This document shows positions 33,861 to 43,235 of a stretch of 64,000 nucleotides of DNA, piece after piece (the first letter of the stretch is position 1; the number at the start of each line of letters is the position of its first letter). Both the position numbers and the translations under genes were made by a program. The stretch is from SELP01 sp035969385 (lineage in GTDB: Bacteria; Pseudomonadota; Alphaproteobacteria; Rhodobacterales; Rhodobacteraceae): the NCBI RefSeq assembly GCF_035969385.1, contig NZ_JAYKKJ010000006.1:62001-126000 (forward strand), given 5' to 3'. The notes beneath the pieces were generated by a model. It saw nothing but the letters and a program-made list of their open reading frames with translations. It did not search any database and was not told the origin of the DNA.

Positions 33861-35417
33861 ATGACAGACGCACCTGCCGATATCCCGCCAGAAGAATTCA
33901 ATGAATGGGGGCCGTTCGGACGGCCGATCTTCGACGATCCGCAGGCGCGGGCGCTGTCGCGCGTGGGCGTGGTCGATGTCGGGTCGAACTCTGTCCGGCT
34001 AGTGGTATTTGACGGGGCCGCACGCAGCCCCGCCTATTTCTACAACGAAAAGATCATGTGCGCCCTTGGCGCGGGATTGCAGGAAACCGGGCGGCTGAAC
34101 CCCGAAGGCCGGGTGCGGGCGTTGAACGCGATCCGCCGTTTCGCGGCCCTTGCCGAAGGGATGGGCATCGCCCCCCTGACCGCCGTCGCCACCGCCGCCG
34201 TGCGCGAGGCCACCGACGGGGCCGAGTTCCGGGCCGAGGTGGAACGCGAAACCGGAATCCGCCTTTATGTCATTGACGGCGAGGAAGAGGCGCGACTGTC
34301 GGCGCAGGGGGTGCTCTTGGGCTGGCCCGGGTCCTATGGTCTGGTCTGCGACATCGGCGGATCGTCGATGGAACTGGCCGATCTCGACAAGGGAGAGGTC
34401 GGGCGTCGCCTGACATCGCCACTGGGGCCGCTGAAGCTGCGGGGGTTTGCCTCTAAGAAGGCGCTCAAGGCCCATGTCCGCGACATCATGGCCGACCTCC
34501 ACGACCGGATGGGCAATGAAACCGGCAAGCGACTGTTCCTTGTGGGGGGCAGTTGGCGGGCCATTGCCCGGGTCGACATGGAACGACGGGGCTATCCGCT
34601 GACCGTGCTGCACGAATACCGGATGACGAAACAGCAGGTCGCGGCGACCAGCGAGTATATCAGCGTCAGCAACCTTGAAACCCTGCGCGGGCGCACCGGC
34701 ACCTCCGCCGATCGGATGGCGCTGGTGCCCATCGCATCGGTTGTGCTGCGCGAGCTGGTCAACACCTTCAAGCCCAAGGATATCACCATTTCGTCCTACG
34801 GGATTCGCGAAGGGATGCTGTATCAGCAGATGCCGCAGGAATTGCGGATGCGCGACCCGCTGATCGAGGCCTGCCGCTTTGCCGAGGCAAAGGACGCCCG
34901 CCTGCCCGGTTTTGGCAAGACGCTCTATGATTTCGTCTCGCCCCTGTTTCCCCGCGCCGATTGGCAGAAACAGCGGATCATCAAGGCCGCCTGCCTGCTG
35001 CACGACGTGACCTGGCGGGCGCACCCCGACTACCGCGACGAGGCGGCGTTCGACAACGTGACCCGCGCCAACCTTGGCGGGCTGAAGCACCGGGAGCGGG
35101 TGTTCCTCGGGCTTGCGCTGCTGCATCGCTATACCAACAAACGCGAAGGATCGCGGTTCGAACCGATCTTCCAACTGCTTGAAGCGGAACGTCAGCGCGA
35201 GGCGGAGGTGCTGGGCAAGGCCATGCGGCTGGGCGCGATGTTGTGGCTGCAGGCTGATGAACCGCCGGGCGTCCTGAAATGGAAGCCCAAGAAACGGCAC
35301 CTGATCCTTGAACTAACCGACCACGCCCGCCCCTTGTTCGGTGAAGTGGCCGAGGCCCGGCTGAACGCACTGGCCAGCGCGCTGAACGCCACATCCGAGG
35401 TGCGGTTCGCAAGCTAG
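33861..35417 (+). CDS. ppx: Exopolyphosphatase / guanosine pentaphosphatase (Ppx/GppA family)
   Basis: Hydrolyses terminal phosphate of polyphosphate and possibly pppGpp. The 518 residues have the ASKHA phosphate-1 motif VVDVGSNSVRLVV, the catalytic Glu region AAVREATDG, the second phosphate loop CDIGGSSMELAD, and GGSWRAIARVD. The C-terminal ~200 residues form an HD-like helical domain (ACLLHDVTWRAHPDYRDEAA), as in long Ppx proteins. Together with the DksA gene it touches stringent-response metabolism, though the two are 18 kb apart. No RNA methyltransferase neighbour, common in relatives, is seen here. Confidence 0.9.
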   Translation: MTDAPADIPPEEFNEWGPFGRPIFDDPQARALSRVGVVDVGSNSVRLVVFDGAARSPAYFYNEKIMCALGAGLQETGRLNPEGRVRALNAIRRFAALAEGMGIAPLTAVATAAVREATDGAEFRAEVERETGIRLYVIDGEEEARLSAQGVLLGWPGSYGLVCDIGGSSMELADLDKGEVGRRLTSPLGPLKLRGFASKKALKAHVRDIMADLHDRMGNETGKRLFLVGGSWRAIARVDMERRGYPLTVLHEYRMTKQQVAATSEYISVSNLETLRGRTGTSADRMALVPIASVVLRELVNTFKPKDITISSYGIREGMLYQQMPQELRMRDPLIEACRFAEAKDARLPGFGKTLYDFVSPLFPRADWQKQRIIKAACLLHDVTWRAHPDYRDEAAFDNVTRANLGGLKHRERVFLGLALLHRYTNKREGSRFEPIFQLLEAERQREAEVLGKAMRLGAMLWLQADEPPGVLKWKPKKRHLILELTDHARPLFGEVAEARLNALASALNATSEVRFAS

Positions 35418-35491
35418 GGCCTGTCGTCCTGATTTAGCGGCGGCGCGACCGGGCATAGGGAGCGGTTCTGGCGCTGCCTAGCAAAGCTATC

Positions 35492-35842
35492 TCAACGATT
35501 GCGCGAGATCGCCGCCTCGGTCTGGTTTCGTTGCAGCGAAAAACACGCCCATTCGATCCCCGAAACCGAAAAGCTGCTACTCACTAGTGTAAGTTCTTCA
35601 TCCGCGAATCCCGAAACTTGCCAGCCGGATCCGATGGACTGGGCCAACTTCAGTCCCGCCAGGATCGCCCCTGACCAGACAGTTTCGGGCAATTCCTTCT
35701 CAAGACTGACCTTTGTGCCGCCCTTGTCGTATTTTTCGAATGTGGGGTGACCAGCTTGGATAATCTTGTTCACCCGATTCACAACCGAACGAGCATTTCC
35801 CTCTTTCTCGGTCGTGAGCACCAAAGAAATACCTAGACGCAC
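35492..35842 (-). CDS. Small orphan protein with lower-GC coding sequence
   Basis: A 116-residue protein I do not recognise. It starts with GTG (MRLGISLVLTT) behind a strong GGAGGA ribosome site, which argues that it is real. There is no signal peptide or membrane segment; it contains mixed Ser/Val-rich stretches (LTLVSSSFSVSGIEWACFSL). The base composition is visibly lower in GC than flanking genes, with more TTT, AAA and GAA codons, suggesting recent transfer. It sits alone between ppx and a conserved secreted protein gene. Confidence 0.65.
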   Translation of the reverse strand: MRLGISLVLTTEKEGNARSVVNRVNKIIQAGHPTFEKYDKGGTKVSLEKELPETVWSGAILAGLKLAQSIGSGWQVSGFADEELTLVSSSFSVSGIEWACFSLQRNQTEAAISRNR

Positions 35843-35939
35843 AAATCCTCCATTTCTGACAATGGCAATTGGCGGAACAAGTTTTGCGCAATGCTACGCC
35901 CATTTCCCCGCTTCTACAGCCCTCGCAACCTCTTTGCCG

Positions 35940-36320
35940 TCAAAGGTCGATTTCTTCCCCATCCGGCGGCACCCATTCCGGGGCCTCGTCCCGGCGGCGC
36001 AGGATGATGTCGCCGTTGGGCATCACCTCGGGCGGGTGGTAGTTGGAAAAGCTGTCCACGGTTTCCAGAAGCTCGATCAGGGCCGGGCCCATCTCGACCG
36101 CCAGTTCCCGGAAGGCGGGGCGCAATTCCTCGGCCAGACCTTCGAATTCCTCGATGGCCGGTTCCATTTCTTCCATGATGCCCTTCAGGATCAGGCGGGC
36201 GCCTTCCTCCATCAGGGAAAACCCGTCTTCCTCTGACTCCTCAATCTCTTGCGCGGGCAGGCCCACGGGCAGCAGGGACAAGGACAGGGCGAAGGCGGCA
36301 CTGGGGATGATCCGTTTCAT
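35940..36320 (-). CDS. Conserved periplasmic hypothetical protein, helical and acidic
   Basis: A 126-residue protein with a Sec signal peptide (MKRIIPSAAFALSLSLLPVGLPAQ) and an acidic helical mature part: EEGARLILKGIMEEMEPAIEEFEGLAEEL, LAVEMGPALIELLETVD, then YHPPEVMPNGDIILRRR. The combination resembles a roseobacter family sometimes called AAA+ ATPase, but no Walker motif is present, so that label is not supported. Function unknown. The upstream part of the open frame overlaps the endonuclease-family gene and is not used. Confidence 0.8.
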   Translation of the reverse strand: MKRIIPSAAFALSLSLLPVGLPAQEIEESEEDGFSLMEEGARLILKGIMEEMEPAIEEFEGLAEELRPAFRELAVEMGPALIELLETVDSFSNYHPPEVMPNGDIILRRRDEAPEWVPPDGEEIDL

Positions 36321-36358
36321 GGGACCAATATAGGGGCAACCCTGCCCCCGCCCAAGGG

Positions 36359-37384
36359 TCAAAGGTCGATATCGATCGACACCGGGAAATGGTCCGAGGC
36401 GATCAGCAGAGACTCGCGCAGGGCCGGGTCTTCGTAACAGCGGCAATCGTCGAAAGGGTGCCAGATGCGCCATTCCGGCCCGATCCGTTCCAGCCCCGGC
36501 GACACCATCACGTAATCCAACAGCGCCGAGAGATAGCGCCCGTCGCGCGGCAGGCGGAACCGCGCGGTGGTCGGCATCGCGCCCACACGCTGGCCAAGTG
36601 CCATCTTGGCGTGGGGGTCAAACAGCGTCGTCGCGCCGTTTTCCCCCAGAACGATTTCGATACTCGACCGGCCGAACAGCTTTTCATATTCATCCAGCCC
36701 CGGCCCATCGTTGAAATCGCCCAGAACGATCAGGTCTTCGCCCGCTTCCAGATGTTGTTCAACGCGCTGACGCAGCCAGATGCATTGGGCCAGTTGCTTG
36801 CGCCGGTTTTCGATCGACACGCGCATGATCTCTTCGCGGCTGCGGGCACCGTGGGGGGCCTTGGATTTGGCATGGACCCCGATCAGGCGAAATTCGCGCC
36901 CCGCCGTGGTGCGGGCCGCAACCTCCAGCGGTGGCTTGGACCAGCGGATCAGGTCCGGGTCGGCGTCCACGTCCAGATCAATCCGAAACACGCTGTCGAA
37001 CCGGGGCGCGTGCCGGTCGCCCTTCTTGCCCGTCTCGTCGCCCTGCGGGTCGTGAAACACCACCAGCCGGTCCGGGTCATAGAGCAGCATGATCTCCTGC
37101 TGGGTATCGTTCTGAAATCCAAGAAGGGCCTTGCGCGCCCGCAGATCGAACCGCGCGGCGAAGTTTTCCAGCGCGGCGACCCCGTCACGGCCCCGGTGCA
37201 CATCGGGGGCCTCGATCACCATGACGGCGTCGGCGTCCAGCGCGGTGAACACATGGCCAAGGGCCGCGATCTGTTCGTCGCGGCGCACGTCCTGACGGCC
37301 CGACCATGTGTGATCCTCGATCAGCTTGCCGGCGTCGTCGAACAGATTGTCGAACCATTCGACGTTATAGGTCGCAATGCGCAT
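36359..37384 (-). CDS. Endonuclease/exonuclease/phosphatase-family protein
   Basis: EEP-fold hydrolase of 341 residues. It starts MRIATYNVEWFDN with the family Asn, followed by MVIEAPD (metal-binding Glu), RLIGVHAKSK, VLGDFNDGPG and the C-terminal catalytic SDHFPVSIDI. No signal peptide is evident, so a cytoplasmic nuclease or phosphodiesterase is likely; the substrate is unknown. It differs clearly from exonuclease III at 12539. The ATG at 37384 follows AAAAGGGGG. It lies 17 bp after the J-domain protein gene and may be cotranscribed. Confidence 0.88.
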   Translation of the reverse strand: MRIATYNVEWFDNLFDDAGKLIEDHTWSGRQDVRRDEQIAALGHVFTALDADAVMVIEAPDVHRGRDGVAALENFAARFDLRARKALLGFQNDTQQEIMLLYDPDRLVVFHDPQGDETGKKGDRHAPRFDSVFRIDLDVDADPDLIRWSKPPLEVAARTTAGREFRLIGVHAKSKAPHGARSREEIMRVSIENRRKQLAQCIWLRQRVEQHLEAGEDLIVLGDFNDGPGLDEYEKLFGRSSIEIVLGENGATTLFDPHAKMALGQRVGAMPTTARFRLPRDGRYLSALLDYVMVSPGLERIGPEWRIWHPFDDCRCYEDPALRESLLIASDHFPVSIDIDL

Positions 37385-37401
37385 TCCGCCCCCCTTTTCG
37401 G

Positions 37402-38079
37402 TCAGGCTGCCTGATTGATCTCTTCCCAGGCGCGATTGATGGCGATCATCCGTTTTTCGGCAAGTTTCACCGCCTCTTCCGGCAGGCCACGGGCTATCAT
37501 CTGGTCGGGGTGACTGTCGCGGACCGCCTGCCGCCATGCCTTGCGGACCTCTTCCATTGGCGCACCATGAGGCACACCCAGCACATCATAGGGGTCACGC
37601 TCCGCCTCCGGGACGAACCGGGCGCGGATGGATTTGAACCGGGCCGGGTCAAAGCCGAAAATCTCGGCCACGCGGGACAGGAACACATCCTCGTTCGGGT
37701 GGTATTCCCCGTCGGCCATGGCGATATGGAACAGCCCCTCCATTAGGTCGCACATCGGTTCGGTTTCATCCCCGAACATGGACTTGATGCGGGCAGCGTA
37801 GTCTTCAAACCCTGCCACGTCCTGACGGGCAAGGTTGAATACCTTTGCCGCCTGCGCCTCGTCCTGGGCCGAGATATGAAACACCTCGCGAAAGGCGGTC
37901 ACCTCGTCGCGGGTCACCTGCCCGTCGGCCTTGGCCATCTTGGCCCCCAGCGCGATCACGGCGATGGTAAAGGCCACCGACCGTTCCGGCGGGGTGCGCA
38001 GGCGTTCGAAAACCGCCGACAGGCTTTCGCCTTTGGCCAGCGCTGCGATGGCTTCGGATATGCGGGTCCAGATCGACAT
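37402..38079 (-). CDS. TerB-like and J-domain protein (DjlA-type)
   Basis: A 225-residue protein with a TerB-like acidic helical domain (AFTIAVIALGAKMAKADGQVTRDEV, and a second repeat FHIAMADGEYHPNEDVFLSRV) followed by a C-terminal J domain (DPYDVLGVPHGAPMEEVRKAWRQAVRDSHPDQM). The HPD tripeptide needed to stimulate DnaK is intact. It resembles DjlA but lacks a clear N-terminal membrane segment, so it is probably soluble. It likely recruits DnaK to particular clients. Confidence 0.9.
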   Translation of the reverse strand: MSIWTRISEAIAALAKGESLSAVFERLRTPPERSVAFTIAVIALGAKMAKADGQVTRDEVTAFREVFHISAQDEAQAAKVFNLARQDVAGFEDYAARIKSMFGDETEPMCDLMEGLFHIAMADGEYHPNEDVFLSRVAEIFGFDPARFKSIRARFVPEAERDPYDVLGVPHGAPMEEVRKAWRQAVRDSHPDQMIARGLPEEAVKLAEKRMIAINRAWEEINQAA

Positions 38080-38110
38080 GGGGGCACCTTAGCGGGTCGT
38101 GTGGGGAATG

Positions 38111-38581
38111 TCAGAGCCGTTTCTGCATCAGCACAAGGTCAATCCAGCGGCCGAACTTGAACCCGACCTCGGGCAGGGTCGCAACGGTGTCAAAGCCGCA
38201 GGCGGCATGAAAGGCGACAGCGCCCGTGTTTTCGCCGCTGACCCCGGCAAAGATCGAATGCATCCCCGCCTTGGCCGCCGCCTCACAGACCGCGTTCAGC
38301 AGCGCCCGGCCCCGACCTGCCCCGGACCGGCCCGGCGCGAACAGAACGGTATGTTCCGCCGTATGAGCATACCCTCGCCCGCCCCGGAACTGGAAGAACC
38401 GGCCAAAGCCCGTGACCTCGCCCGCCTCCTCCCAGACAAGGCAGGGGTCCGTGGACAGCATTTTTTCAACGTCGCCGATCGTCTTTTCGTCCGGCAGGAA
38501 GGTCACCGTGGTCTCGCGGATGTAGTGGTTCCATATGGCGGCGATGGCAGCGGCATCGGCGGGGGTGGCGGCACGGATCAT
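38111..38581 (-). CDS. GNAT acetyltransferase, phosphinothricin-acetyltransferase-like
   Basis: A 156-residue GCN5-related N-acetyltransferase, of normal length for the Pat/MddA group. Features include IRAATPADAAAIAAIWNHYIRETTVTF, the acetyl-CoA loop region APGRSGAGRGRALL, and GENTGAVAFHAACGF. These enzymes acetylate amino-acid analogues such as phosphinothricin or methionine sulfone. It overlaps the upstream gene by 4 bp, so the two are translationally coupled. Confidence 0.87.
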   Translation of the reverse strand: MIRAATPADAAAIAAIWNHYIRETTVTFLPDEKTIGDVEKMLSTDPCLVWEEAGEVTGFGRFFQFRGGRGYAHTAEHTVLFAPGRSGAGRGRALLNAVCEAAAKAGMHSIFAGVSGENTGAVAFHAACGFDTVATLPEVGFKFGRWIDLVLMQKRL

Positions 38582-39192
38582 TCAAGCACCTTTGGTCCTT
38601 GGGGGCTGTCTATCTCGGCCCGCAGGCCGGGGGTGGGACCGGGTTCGAAGGTGATGCGCGGGTCGTCCAGCAGGCCCGCCAACCGCTGCGCGAAGTCCTC
38701 GGCCTGCGGGTGCCGGACGATCAACCGGCGCAGGCGCAGCCCGCTGTCTGGCAGGCGCTGTGCCGGGTGCTGGGTTCCCGCGCCCCATTCGATCAGGGTC
38801 GGCCAGCCGCCGCCCATCGGCAGGCTGCCATCCTCGGGCACGGCGATACGCCAGCGCAGGTCGCCCCGTTCAAGGTCAGCGGGGCGGCCCGCCCCATCAG
38901 GGGCCGCACGCAGCGCCTGATCGATATCCACAGTGCGGCAAATCCAATTGCCAAGGCGGGGCGACTGGGGCGGAGTGTCCAGCCCGAACCAGCGCGGCGC
39001 CTGCGGCACGGCGTCGGGGTTCGGCGCGATGACCTCTAGATACAGGTCGCCCATGCCCAGCAGCAGGTTGTGGGTGCCGTAGCGAGCATGTTCCCCGCCC
39101 GGACCAAATGCCACCCCAAGCCGGGATTCGGCCCAATCCCGCCCGACGGTCAGGTCGGCGGCACAGACCGCAAGGTGATCCAACTGCCACAT
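38578..39192 (-). CDS. VOC / glyoxalase-like domain protein
   Basis: A 204-residue protein beginning MWQLDHLAVCAADLTVGRDWAESRLG, the pattern of glyoxalase-like (VOC superfamily) metal enzymes, with possible ligands His6 and Glu in LYLEVIAPNP. The rest is less typical, so the reaction cannot be named. The ATG at 39192 lies after AAAGGA at good spacing; ATG 39210 would add six residues. It is coupled to the downstream GNAT gene by a 4-bp overlap. Confidence 0.8.
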   Translation of the reverse strand: MWQLDHLAVCAADLTVGRDWAESRLGVAFGPGGEHARYGTHNLLLGMGDLYLEVIAPNPDAVPQAPRWFGLDTPPQSPRLGNWICRTVDIDQALRAAPDGAGRPADLERGDLRWRIAVPEDGSLPMGGGWPTLIEWGAGTQHPAQRLPDSGLRLRRLIVRHPQAEDFAQRLAGLLDDPRITFEPGPTPGLRAEIDSPQGPKVLE

Positions 39193-39300
39193 CGGGCATC
39201 CTTTCGACATTTCCCGCGCAGAATGCCCGGCTGGAACCTTGATGCAAGCGCGATTAACCCTAGGTTTGACCAAACATAACTCAAACACTCAGGATTACCC

Positions 39301-40491
39301 ATGTCCCTGCGCGCAAGCATCGACCGGTTCTTTCAACACGACGCCTTTGGCGGCATTCTTCTGATGGTGTCGGCGCTTGCCGCGCTGATGGTGGCCAATT
39401 CATCGCTGCAACCGCTGTACGACGGGGCGCTGTCGTCCTATCTGGCGGTTACCCTGAATGGCGAAGGGCTGGAAAAACCGCTGATCCTGTGGATCAACGA
39501 CGGGCTTATGGCCGTATTCTTCTTCCTCATCGGCCTGGAACTGAAGCGCGAGATGCTGGAAGGCAAGCTGAAGAACCCGCGCGACGTGGTGCTGCCGGGC
39601 ATGGCGGCGGTGGGCGGCATGGCGGTGCCCGCGATTGTCTTTGCGATCTTCAACTGGGGTCTGCCGACGATGGAAGGCTGGGCGATCCCGGCCGCGACCG
39701 ACATTGCCTTTGCGCTGGGTATCCTTGCGCTGGTGGGGGCGCGGGCGCCCTCCTCGCTCAAGGTGTTCCTGCTGACGCTGGCGATCCTTGATGACCTTGG
39801 GGCCATCGTGATCATCGCGCTGTTCTACACCGCCGAACTGAAGATCGACTACCTGATGCTCGCGGCGATCCCGCTGGCGGCGCTGGTCTGGCGCAATTTT
39901 CAGGGCGCGCATCGGATCGCCCCGGCGATCCTGCTGGGCACGATCATGTGGTTCCTTGTGCTGAAATCCGGGGTCCACGCGACGCTTGCCGGGGTGATCA
40001 CCGCCTTCACCATCCCGCTGAAGGACAAATACGGCAAATCGCCCCTGCACGCGCTGGAACACGGGCTGACTCCTTACGTCCTTTACGGGATCGTGCCGAT
40101 CTTTGCCTTCGCCAACGCTGGCGTGGTCCTGACCGGGATTTCCCTGTCCGACCTTCTGGCGCCCCTGCCGCTGGGCATCGCGCTGGGTCTGATCGTCGGC
40201 AAGCAGATCGGTGTCTTCGGCGTGACCTTCGCGATGGTGAAATTCGGCATGGCCCGCCTGCCCCATGGTGCGAACTGGATGCATATCTACGGCATCGCCT
40301 GTCTCGCCGGGATCGGCTTTACCATGTCGCTGTTCATCGGCGGGCTCAGCTTTGCGGACCCGGCCTTGATGAACGAGGTGCGGCTGGGTGTCCTGTCGGG
40401 GTCGCTGGTATCTGCGGTGATCGGTTTCGCGGTGCTGATGCTGGCCAGCCGGACCGCCCCGGCAAGCGCGGCCACCGCCCCGGCAGAGTAA
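39301..40491 (+). CDS. nhaA: Na+/H+ antiporter NhaA
   Basis: Inner-membrane sodium/proton antiporter of 396 residues with about 12 transmembrane helices. The essential Asp pair is in AILDDLGAIVIIALFYT, and the pH-sensing and funnel segments GLELKREMLEG and PAATDIAFALGIL are intact. It exports Na+ at high salt or pH, which fits a marine lifestyle. It is divergent from the VOC gene and has its own start at 39301. Confidence 0.95.
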   Translation: MSLRASIDRFFQHDAFGGILLMVSALAALMVANSSLQPLYDGALSSYLAVTLNGEGLEKPLILWINDGLMAVFFFLIGLELKREMLEGKLKNPRDVVLPGMAAVGGMAVPAIVFAIFNWGLPTMEGWAIPAATDIAFALGILALVGARAPSSLKVFLLTLAILDDLGAIVIIALFYTAELKIDYLMLAAIPLAALVWRNFQGAHRIAPAILLGTIMWFLVLKSGVHATLAGVITAFTIPLKDKYGKSPLHALEHGLTPYVLYGIVPIFAFANAGVVLTGISLSDLLAPLPLGIALGLIVGKQIGVFGVTFAMVKFGMARLPHGANWMHIYGIACLAGIGFTMSLFIGGLSFADPALMNEVRLGVLSGSLVSAVIGFAVLMLASRTAPASAATAPAE

Positions 40492-40514
40492 GCCAAAGGA
40501 CAGATGGGCGCCGG

Positions 40515-41012
40515 TCAGGCGCCCATCGCCCGTACAGCCCCCCAAATACCCAGCGCCATAGTCGGATAGAAGGTCGCGGCAAAGCCAAAGGCGCGCAGTG
40601 CCGGGCGCAGGTGATAGCCCGCCCAGAACAACAGCCGGGCCAAGACGAAACTGCAGGACATGGCTATCAGGATTTCCGGACCGCGCTCGCCCAGTTGCAG
40701 GGCGGCGGCGGGCCAGATCGCCAGCGCCAGTACCGTCTGTTCGGTCGAGTTGATCAGCACCCGTTGATTGATCTTGGCGCGCGGGCCGTGAAACCCGCCC
40801 CCTTCCGGCGCGTCATTGCCCAGAAAGCGGTGCAGCCCGACCGCCATGACCATGACCCCCAGCACAAGACCCGGACCCAGAAACGCCAGCATCGCCGTTT
40901 CCACGAATGGGCCCTGCGGCACCGGCAACCAGCCCGGCACAGCGGTGAACAAGATGGCCGTCCATAGGGCCGCAAAGCCCATTTCGACCACGATAATAAC
41001 TCTGTCGGACAT
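40515..41012 (-). CDS. MAPEG-family membrane protein
   Basis: A 165-residue protein with about four transmembrane helices. It shows the MAPEG pattern: GLHRFLGNDAPEGGGFHGPRAKINQRVLINSTEQTVLALAIWPAAAL in the second/third helix region, including the Arg/Asn and Glu residues used for glutathione. Bacterial MAPEG proteins are glutathione-related membrane enzymes with mostly unknown substrates. It converges on nhaA with a 23-bp gap. Confidence 0.85.
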   Translation of the reverse strand: MSDRVIIVVEMGFAALWTAILFTAVPGWLPVPQGPFVETAMLAFLGPGLVLGVMVMAVGLHRFLGNDAPEGGGFHGPRAKINQRVLINSTEQTVLALAIWPAAALQLGERGPEILIAMSCSFVLARLLFWAGYHLRPALRAFGFAATFYPTMALGIWGAVRAMGA

Positions 41013-41038
41013 ACCCCACTCCCCTACTGCCCCAACAC

Positions 41039-41073
41039 AAAGGGGCCGCGCCCAAACTGACGCGGCCCCCTTT
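41039..41073 (-). terminator. Probable terminator after methylmalonyl-CoA mutase
   Basis: A 9-bp GC stem (GGGGCCGCG / CGCGGCCCC) with a 10-nt loop is extended by AAA/TTT. On the minus strand it ends in CCCCTTTG, a weak U-tract. It lies 36 bp after the mutase stop. Confidence 0.55.
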
Positions 41074-41108
41074 GCCCGGCAACGCGGGTATTCCTTACTT
41101 TTCTGGCA

Positions 41109-43235
41109 CTAGCCCCGCGCGTCGCGGATCAGGCGCAGGATGTCCTGCGCGGCCTCAGGGATATTGGTGCCCGGCCCGAAGATCGCCTTGACCCCGGCCT
41201 TCTTCAGGAAATCGTAGTCCTGCTGCGGGATCACCCCGCCACAGATCACGATGATATCCTCGGCGCCCTGGTCCTTCAGCGCTTCGATCAGTTTGGGCGC
41301 AAGGGTCTTGTGACCCGCCGCCTGAGAGCTGATGCCGACCACATGCACATCGTTGTCGATGGCATCCTGTGCGGCCTCTTCCGGGGTCTGGAACAGCGGG
41401 CCGACATCCACGTCGAATCCGATATCGGCAAAGGCCGTGGCGATCACCTTGGCGCCCCGGTCGTGCCCGTCCTGCCCCATCTTCACGACCAGCATCCGGG
41501 GGCGGCGGCCCTCGGCCTCGGCGAAATCCTCGACCGATTTCTGGATCGCGGCAAAGCCCTCGTCGCCCTCATAGGCGGCGCCGTAGACCCCGGCGAGTGT
41601 CTTGACCTCGGCCCGGTGGCGGCCGAATTCCTTTTCCATCGCCATGCTGATCTCTCCTACGGTTGCGCGCTGGCGGGCGGCTTCGACAGCGGCCTCCAGC
41701 AGGTTGCCGCCTTCGCTGGCGCGGCGGGTCAGTTCGGCAAGGGCCGCGTCGCAGGCGGCCTGATCGCGACCGGCGCGGGTGCGTTCGATCCGGGCGATCT
41801 GGGCGTCGCGGACCTGCGCATTGTCGATCTCAAGGATGTCGATCGGGTCTTCCTTGTCCTTGCGGTATTTGTTGACCCCGACGATCACCTCTTCGCCCCG
41901 GTCGATCATCGCCTGACGGCGGGCGGCGGTTTCCTCGATCCGCAGCTTGGGCATGCCAGAGGCCACGGCCTTGGTCATGCCGCCCATCTCCTCGACCTCT
42001 TCGATCAGGGCCCAGGCCCGTTCCGCGAGATCGGCGGTCAGCTTCTCGACATAGTAGGACCCGGCCAGCGGATCGACCACATTGGTGATCCCGGTTTCTT
42101 CCTGCAGGATCAACTGGGTGTTGCGGGCAATGCGGGCGCTGAATTCCGTCGGAAGCGCAATCGCTTCGTCCAGCGCGTTGGTGTGCAGCGACTGGGTGCC
42201 ACCAAGGGCCGCCGCCATCGCCTCGTAAGCCGTGCGGATGACGTTGTTATAGGGATCCTGTTCCTGCAAGGACACGCCGGAGGTCTGGCAATGGGTGCGC
42301 AACATCGACGACTGCGGCTTCTTCGGCTCGAATTCGGCCATGATCCGGTGCCAGAGCAGGCGGGCGGCGCGCAGTTTCGCGGCCTCCATGAAGAAGTTCA
42401 TGCCGATGGCAAAGAAGAACGACAGGCGTGGGGCGAATTTGTCCACGTCCATCCCGGCCTTGATCGCGGTGCGCACGTATTCGCGCCCATCGGCCAGCGT
42501 ATAGGCCAGTTCCTGCACAAGGTTCGCGCCCGCCTCTTGCATGTGATAGCCCGAGATCGAGATCGAGTTGAACTTGGGCATGTGGTCCGAGGTGTATTCG
42601 ATGATATCCGCGATGATCCGCATCGACGGTTCGGGCGGATAGACATAGGTATTGCGGACCATGAATTCCTTCAGAATGTCATTCTGAATGGTCCCGGCCA
42701 GCAGGGATTTGTCGTGGCCCTGTTCCTCTCCAGTTACAATAAAATTTGCGAGAATGGGGATAACGGCGCCGTTCATGGTCATCGAGACGCTGATCTGGTC
42801 CAGCGGGATGCCGTCGAACAGGATCTTCATGTCCTCGACGCTGTCGATCGCCACGCCGGCCTTGCCCACGTCACCGACTACGCGGGGGTGGTCACTGTCA
42901 TAGCCGCGGTGGGTGGCCAGATCGAAGGCCACCGAAACGCCCTGCTGCCCTGCGGCCAGCGCCTTGCGGTAGAAGGCGTTTGATTCCTCGGCGGTCGAGA
43001 ACCCGGCGTATTGCCGGATGGTCCAGGGGCGGCCCGCATACATGGTCGCGCGGGGGCCACGGGTAAAGGGCGCCTCGCCCGGAAGGCTGCCCAGATGGTC
43101 CAGCCCGGCGATGTCTTCAGCGGTATAAAGTGGCTGAACCGGAATACCTTCCAGCGTATTCCATGTCAGCTCTGCCGGGTCGCGACCCTTCAGTTCAGCG
43201 CTGGCGCGCTTGGCCCAATCATCCTTGGTGCCCAT
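41109..43235 (-). CDS. mcm: Methylmalonyl-CoA mutase
   Basis: Coenzyme-B12 mutase that turns methylmalonyl-CoA into succinyl-CoA, the last step of propionyl-CoA assimilation. This is the single-polypeptide form: the barrel domain has TIRQYAGFSTAEESN and AFDLATHRGYDSDHP near residues 70-120, and the C-terminal B12 domain has the DxHxxG signature GQDGHDRG about 115 residues before the end. At 708 residues it has the normal length. The ATG at 43235 (MGTKDDWAKR) overlaps the sulfotransferase-like gene by 46 bp. Both pcc subunits lie nearby. Confidence 0.95.
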   Translation of the reverse strand: MGTKDDWAKRASAELKGRDPAELTWNTLEGIPVQPLYTAEDIAGLDHLGSLPGEAPFTRGPRATMYAGRPWTIRQYAGFSTAEESNAFYRKALAAGQQGVSVAFDLATHRGYDSDHPRVVGDVGKAGVAIDSVEDMKILFDGIPLDQISVSMTMNGAVIPILANFIVTGEEQGHDKSLLAGTIQNDILKEFMVRNTYVYPPEPSMRIIADIIEYTSDHMPKFNSISISGYHMQEAGANLVQELAYTLADGREYVRTAIKAGMDVDKFAPRLSFFFAIGMNFFMEAAKLRAARLLWHRIMAEFEPKKPQSSMLRTHCQTSGVSLQEQDPYNNVIRTAYEAMAAALGGTQSLHTNALDEAIALPTEFSARIARNTQLILQEETGITNVVDPLAGSYYVEKLTADLAERAWALIEEVEEMGGMTKAVASGMPKLRIEETAARRQAMIDRGEEVIVGVNKYRKDKEDPIDILEIDNAQVRDAQIARIERTRAGRDQAACDAALAELTRRASEGGNLLEAAVEAARQRATVGEISMAMEKEFGRHRAEVKTLAGVYGAAYEGDEGFAAIQKSVEDFAEAEGRRPRMLVVKMGQDGHDRGAKVIATAFADIGFDVDVGPLFQTPEEAAQDAIDNDVHVVGISSQAAGHKTLAPKLIEALKDQGAEDIIVICGGVIPQQDYDFLKKAGVKAIFGPGTNIPEAAQDILRLIRDARG

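Noticed and set aside
35940..36320. AAA+ ATPase label for the small acidic secreted protein
   Set aside because: No Walker A or B motif is present, and the protein has a signal peptide, so that database-style label is not supported.
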